This document shows positions 61,993 to 64,000 of a stretch of 64,000 nt of DNA, in pieces. The notes under the pieces are model-generated. The model was given only the letters and a program-made list of their open reading frames with translations. It had not been told where the DNA came from and did no database searches. The position numbers and the translations under genes were made by a program. Within the stretch, counting starts at the first letter, position 1. The number at the start of each line of letters is the position of its first letter. Location of the stretch: contig CAVOHC010000011.1 in NCBI GenBank assembly GCA_963695645.1, positions 124,001-188,000 on the forward strand, written 5' to 3'. Source of the stretch: DATBGO01 sp963695645 (GTDB taxonomy: Bacteria > Actinomycetota > Actinomycetes > Streptosporangiales > Streptosporangiaceae).

Positions 61993-63480
61993 ATGACTGT
62001 GACCCTGGACCGGAATGTCGAAGCGTTCATCGGCGCCCCGCGACAGCTGTTCATCGACGGGCAATGGGCCGACGCGGCATCGGGCGAGACGTTCGAGACA
62101 CCCAACCCGGCGACGGGCGAGACGCTCGCCCGGGTAGCCGAGGGGGGCGCGGAGGACATCGACCGCGCGGTGCGGGCGGCGCGGCGGGCGTTTGAGGAGG
62201 GCCCGTGGGGCAGGATGACTCCGTCCGAGCGCGGGCGGATCATCTGGCGGATCGGCGATCTGATCCTTGCGCACACGGACGAGCTTGCCCAGCTGGAGTC
62301 GCTGGACAACGGCAAGCCGTTCGCTGTTGCGCAGGCAGCTGATGTGCCGATGTCCGCGGACCTGTTCCACTACATGGCCGGCTGGGCCACCAAGATCGAG
62401 GGCAACACGATCAACATCTCGGTGGGCTACATGCCGGGCGCCAACTTCCACTCCTACACCTTGCGCGAGCCGGTCGGCGTGGTCGGGCAGATTATCCCGT
62501 GGAACTTCCCGCTGCTGATGGCCGCGTGGAAGCTCGCCCCGGCGCTGGCCGCGGGCAACTGCCTGGTGCTTAAGCCCGCCGAGCAGACGCCGCTGACCGC
62601 GCTGCGGCTCGCCGGGCTGATCGCCGAGGCCGGCCTGCCGGACGGCGTGGTGAACGTGGTGACCGGCTTCGGCGAGACCGCCGGCGCGGCGCTCGCGGCG
62701 CACCACGACGTGGACAAGGTGGCGTTCACCGGTTCCACCGAGGTGGGCAAGCTGATCGCCAATGCGGCGACGGGGAACCTGAAGAAGGTGAGCCTGGAGC
62801 TCGGCGGCAAGAGCCCTAACGTCGTCTTCGATGACGCCGATCCCAGCGCGGTCGAGGGCGCGGCCAACGCGATCTTCTTCAACCACGGGCAGTGCTGTTC
62901 CGCCGGGTCGCGCCTGTACGTCCAGCAAGGCCGCTTCGACGAGGTGGTTGACGGCGTCGCCGAGATCGCCAAGTCGATCAAGCTGGGCTCCGGGATGGAG
63001 GCGAGCACGGAGATGGGCCCGCTGGTCTCCGATGAGCAGCTGCGCCGGGTGACCGGCTACCTCGACTCCGGCGTGGCGGAAGGCGCCACGGCCCTGGCCG
63101 GCGGCGGCCGCCACGGCACTCGCGGCTACTTCGTCGAGCCCACCGTGCTCACCAATACCCATGCAGGGATGACGGTCGTGCGCGAGGAGATCTTCGGCCC
63201 GGTGGTGGTCGCTACGTCGTTCAGCGACCTGGACGATGTCGCCGCCGCCGCCAACGACACCTCCTACGGCCTCGCCGCGGGCATCTGGACCAAGGACATC
63301 TCCAAGGCCCACGCGCTGGCAAAGAAGATCAAGGCCGGCAGCATCTGGATTAACTGCTACAACGTGTTCGATGCGGCGCTGCCGTTCGGCGGCTACAAGC
63401 AGTCCGGCTGGGGCCGCGAGATGGGCCACGAGGTGCTCAACAACTACACCGAGGTGAAGGCCGTCACCACCCTGCTGTGA
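61993..63480 (+). CDS. NAD(P)-dependent aldehyde dehydrogenase
   Basis: 495 residues from ATG at 61993. Complete ALDH signatures: VVGQIIPWNFPLLMAAWK, FTGSTEVGKLI, catalytic Glu in VSLELGGKSPN and catalytic Cys in FFNHGQCCSAGSRLYV, C-terminal PFGGYKQSGWGRE. Probably oxidises aldehydes formed by the methanol dehydrogenase and SDR of this island, though this ALDH type is general. Confidence 0.93.
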   Translation: MTVTLDRNVEAFIGAPRQLFIDGQWADAASGETFETPNPATGETLARVAEGGAEDIDRAVRAARRAFEEGPWGRMTPSERGRIIWRIGDLILAHTDELAQLESLDNGKPFAVAQAADVPMSADLFHYMAGWATKIEGNTINISVGYMPGANFHSYTLREPVGVVGQIIPWNFPLLMAAWKLAPALAAGNCLVLKPAEQTPLTALRLAGLIAEAGLPDGVVNVVTGFGETAGAALAAHHDVDKVAFTGSTEVGKLIANAATGNLKKVSLELGGKSPNVVFDDADPSAVEGAANAIFFNHGQCCSAGSRLYVQQGRFDEVVDGVAEIAKSIKLGSGMEASTEMGPLVSDEQLRRVTGYLDSGVAEGATALAGGGRHGTRGYFVEPTVLTNTHAGMTVVREEIFGPVVVATSFSDLDDVAAAANDTSYGLAAGIWTKDISKAHALAKKIKAGSIWINCYNVFDAALPFGGYKQSGWGREMGHEVLNNYTEVKAVTTLL

Positions 63481-63556
63481 CGCAGCCGAGGCACGCTGGC
63501 GGCGCCAGGACGGCCAAGATCGGCCCGCTGGGCGCCGGGAAGGAGGAGCACTGCCG

Positions 63557-64000
63557 GTGCGGCTGTACCTGTCGTCGTTCCGGATAGGTGATCATCCGGA
63601 ATATCTCACGGCTCTGGTCGGTGACGACAGCCGCCGTACGGTGGTTATCGCCAACGCGATGGACGACGCGCCAGAAGACATTCGCCAGGCCGGCGTCGAG
63701 CGGGAACTCGCTGCGCTCGGTGAACTGGGATTCGACCCGGAAGAGCTGGACCTGCGCGACTATTTCGGTGATGAACAGCGCCTTCATCGGGAACTGGCCG
63801 AGGTCGCGCTGGCCTGGCTGCGCGGCGGTAACGTTTTCATGCTCCGCTACGCACTGCGCCGCAGTGGCGGCGACACGGTTTTCCGTGACCTGCTCGCCCA
63901 GGACGCACTGGTCTACGCGGGATACAGCGCCGGGCCGTGTGCCTTGTCCCCGAGCCTGCGGGGACTCGAAGCCGTTGATGACGCTGATGCTGTCATGCGC
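63557..64000 (+). CDS. Peptidase E-like (S51, type 1 glutamine amidotransferase-like) protein, cut by window end
   Basis: 148 codons open to the right edge, starting with GTG at 63557 (GGAGGAG about 10 bases upstream). MRLYLSSFRIGDHPEYLTAL, then VVIANAMDDAP, LDLRDYF, WLRGGNVFMLRYALRRSG and the nucleophile elbow GYSAGP follow the peptidase E/YgaJ pattern. The 3' end lies beyond the window. Confidence 0.8.
   Translation, partial: MRLYLSSFRIGDHPEYLTALVGDDSRRTVVIANAMDDAPEDIRQAGVERELAALGELGFDPEELDLRDYFGDEQRLHRELAEVALAWLRGGNVFMLRYALRRSGGDTVFRDLLAQDALVYAGYSAGPCALSPSLRGLEAVDDADAVMR

Noticed and set aside
1..64000. Search for CRISPR arrays, rRNA, tRNA and prophage ends
   Set aside because: No regularly spaced repeats, conserved RNA strings or attachment-site duplications were recognised by eye; a computed search was not possible.

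Overview
The window is GC-rich DNA (about 70 % by eye) from an actinobacterium, probably a soil or environmental one. The evidence is frequent GTG and TTG starts, F420-type flavoenzymes, DUF1707/DUF4234/DUF5995-type proteins, dense ATGA-coupled operons and a complete mycofactocin locus. No rRNA, tRNA or CRISPR array was seen. The genus cannot be fixed from the sequence.

Layout. 1-1.1 kb is the tail of a secreted repeat protein. 1.7-3.8 kb holds a small effector-like protein and a STAND NTPase that share a RHIM-like amyloid motif; the STAND gene has lost its WD40 region by deletion. 4.1-4.8 kb is a VapBC-type toxin-antitoxin pair. 5-41 kb is mostly accessory single genes: acetyltransferases, VOC proteins, luciferase-like oxidoreductases, PPK2, an ABC exporter split by a frameshift next to a MarR gene, a GNAT/acyl-CoA-synthetase-like fusion, TenA, a glycosyltransferase and a PadR regulator with a perfect operator. 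It also contains a coupled sigma-factor/ABC operon (28.8-33.2 kb) and a scatter of dead insertion sequences and gene fragments (33-39 kb).

41.2-63.5 kb is the coherent part: a mycofactocin-dependent alcohol oxidation island. On the minus strand runs one tightly coupled operon: mftA, mftB, mftC, two OYE/FadH-like iron-sulfur flavoproteins, ETF alpha, a FixC-like ETF:quinone oxidoreductase, a FixX ferredoxin, ETF beta, mftE, a mycofactocin-type SDR and mftF. No mftD is seen in the window. Divergently from mftA lies an NDMA-dependent methanol dehydrogenase (mno-like), followed by a MoxR ATPase, a von Willebrand A (CoxE-like) protein and a probable mycofactocin methyltransferase. A convergent MnoSR-like two-component system, a decayed iron alcohol dehydrogenase and an aldehyde dehydrogenase complete it. 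The inferred logic is: MftA is made by the ribosome, matured by MftB/C/E and glycosylated by MftF. It serves as redox cofactor for the methanol dehydrogenase and SDR, and may be re-oxidised through the OYE/ETF/FixCX chain to the quinone pool. The aldehyde dehydrogenase removes the aldehyde product. Unusual points are histidine-rich segments in both MoxR and its VWA partner, and a 94-bp duplication of the mno leader with its first nine codons in front of moxR.
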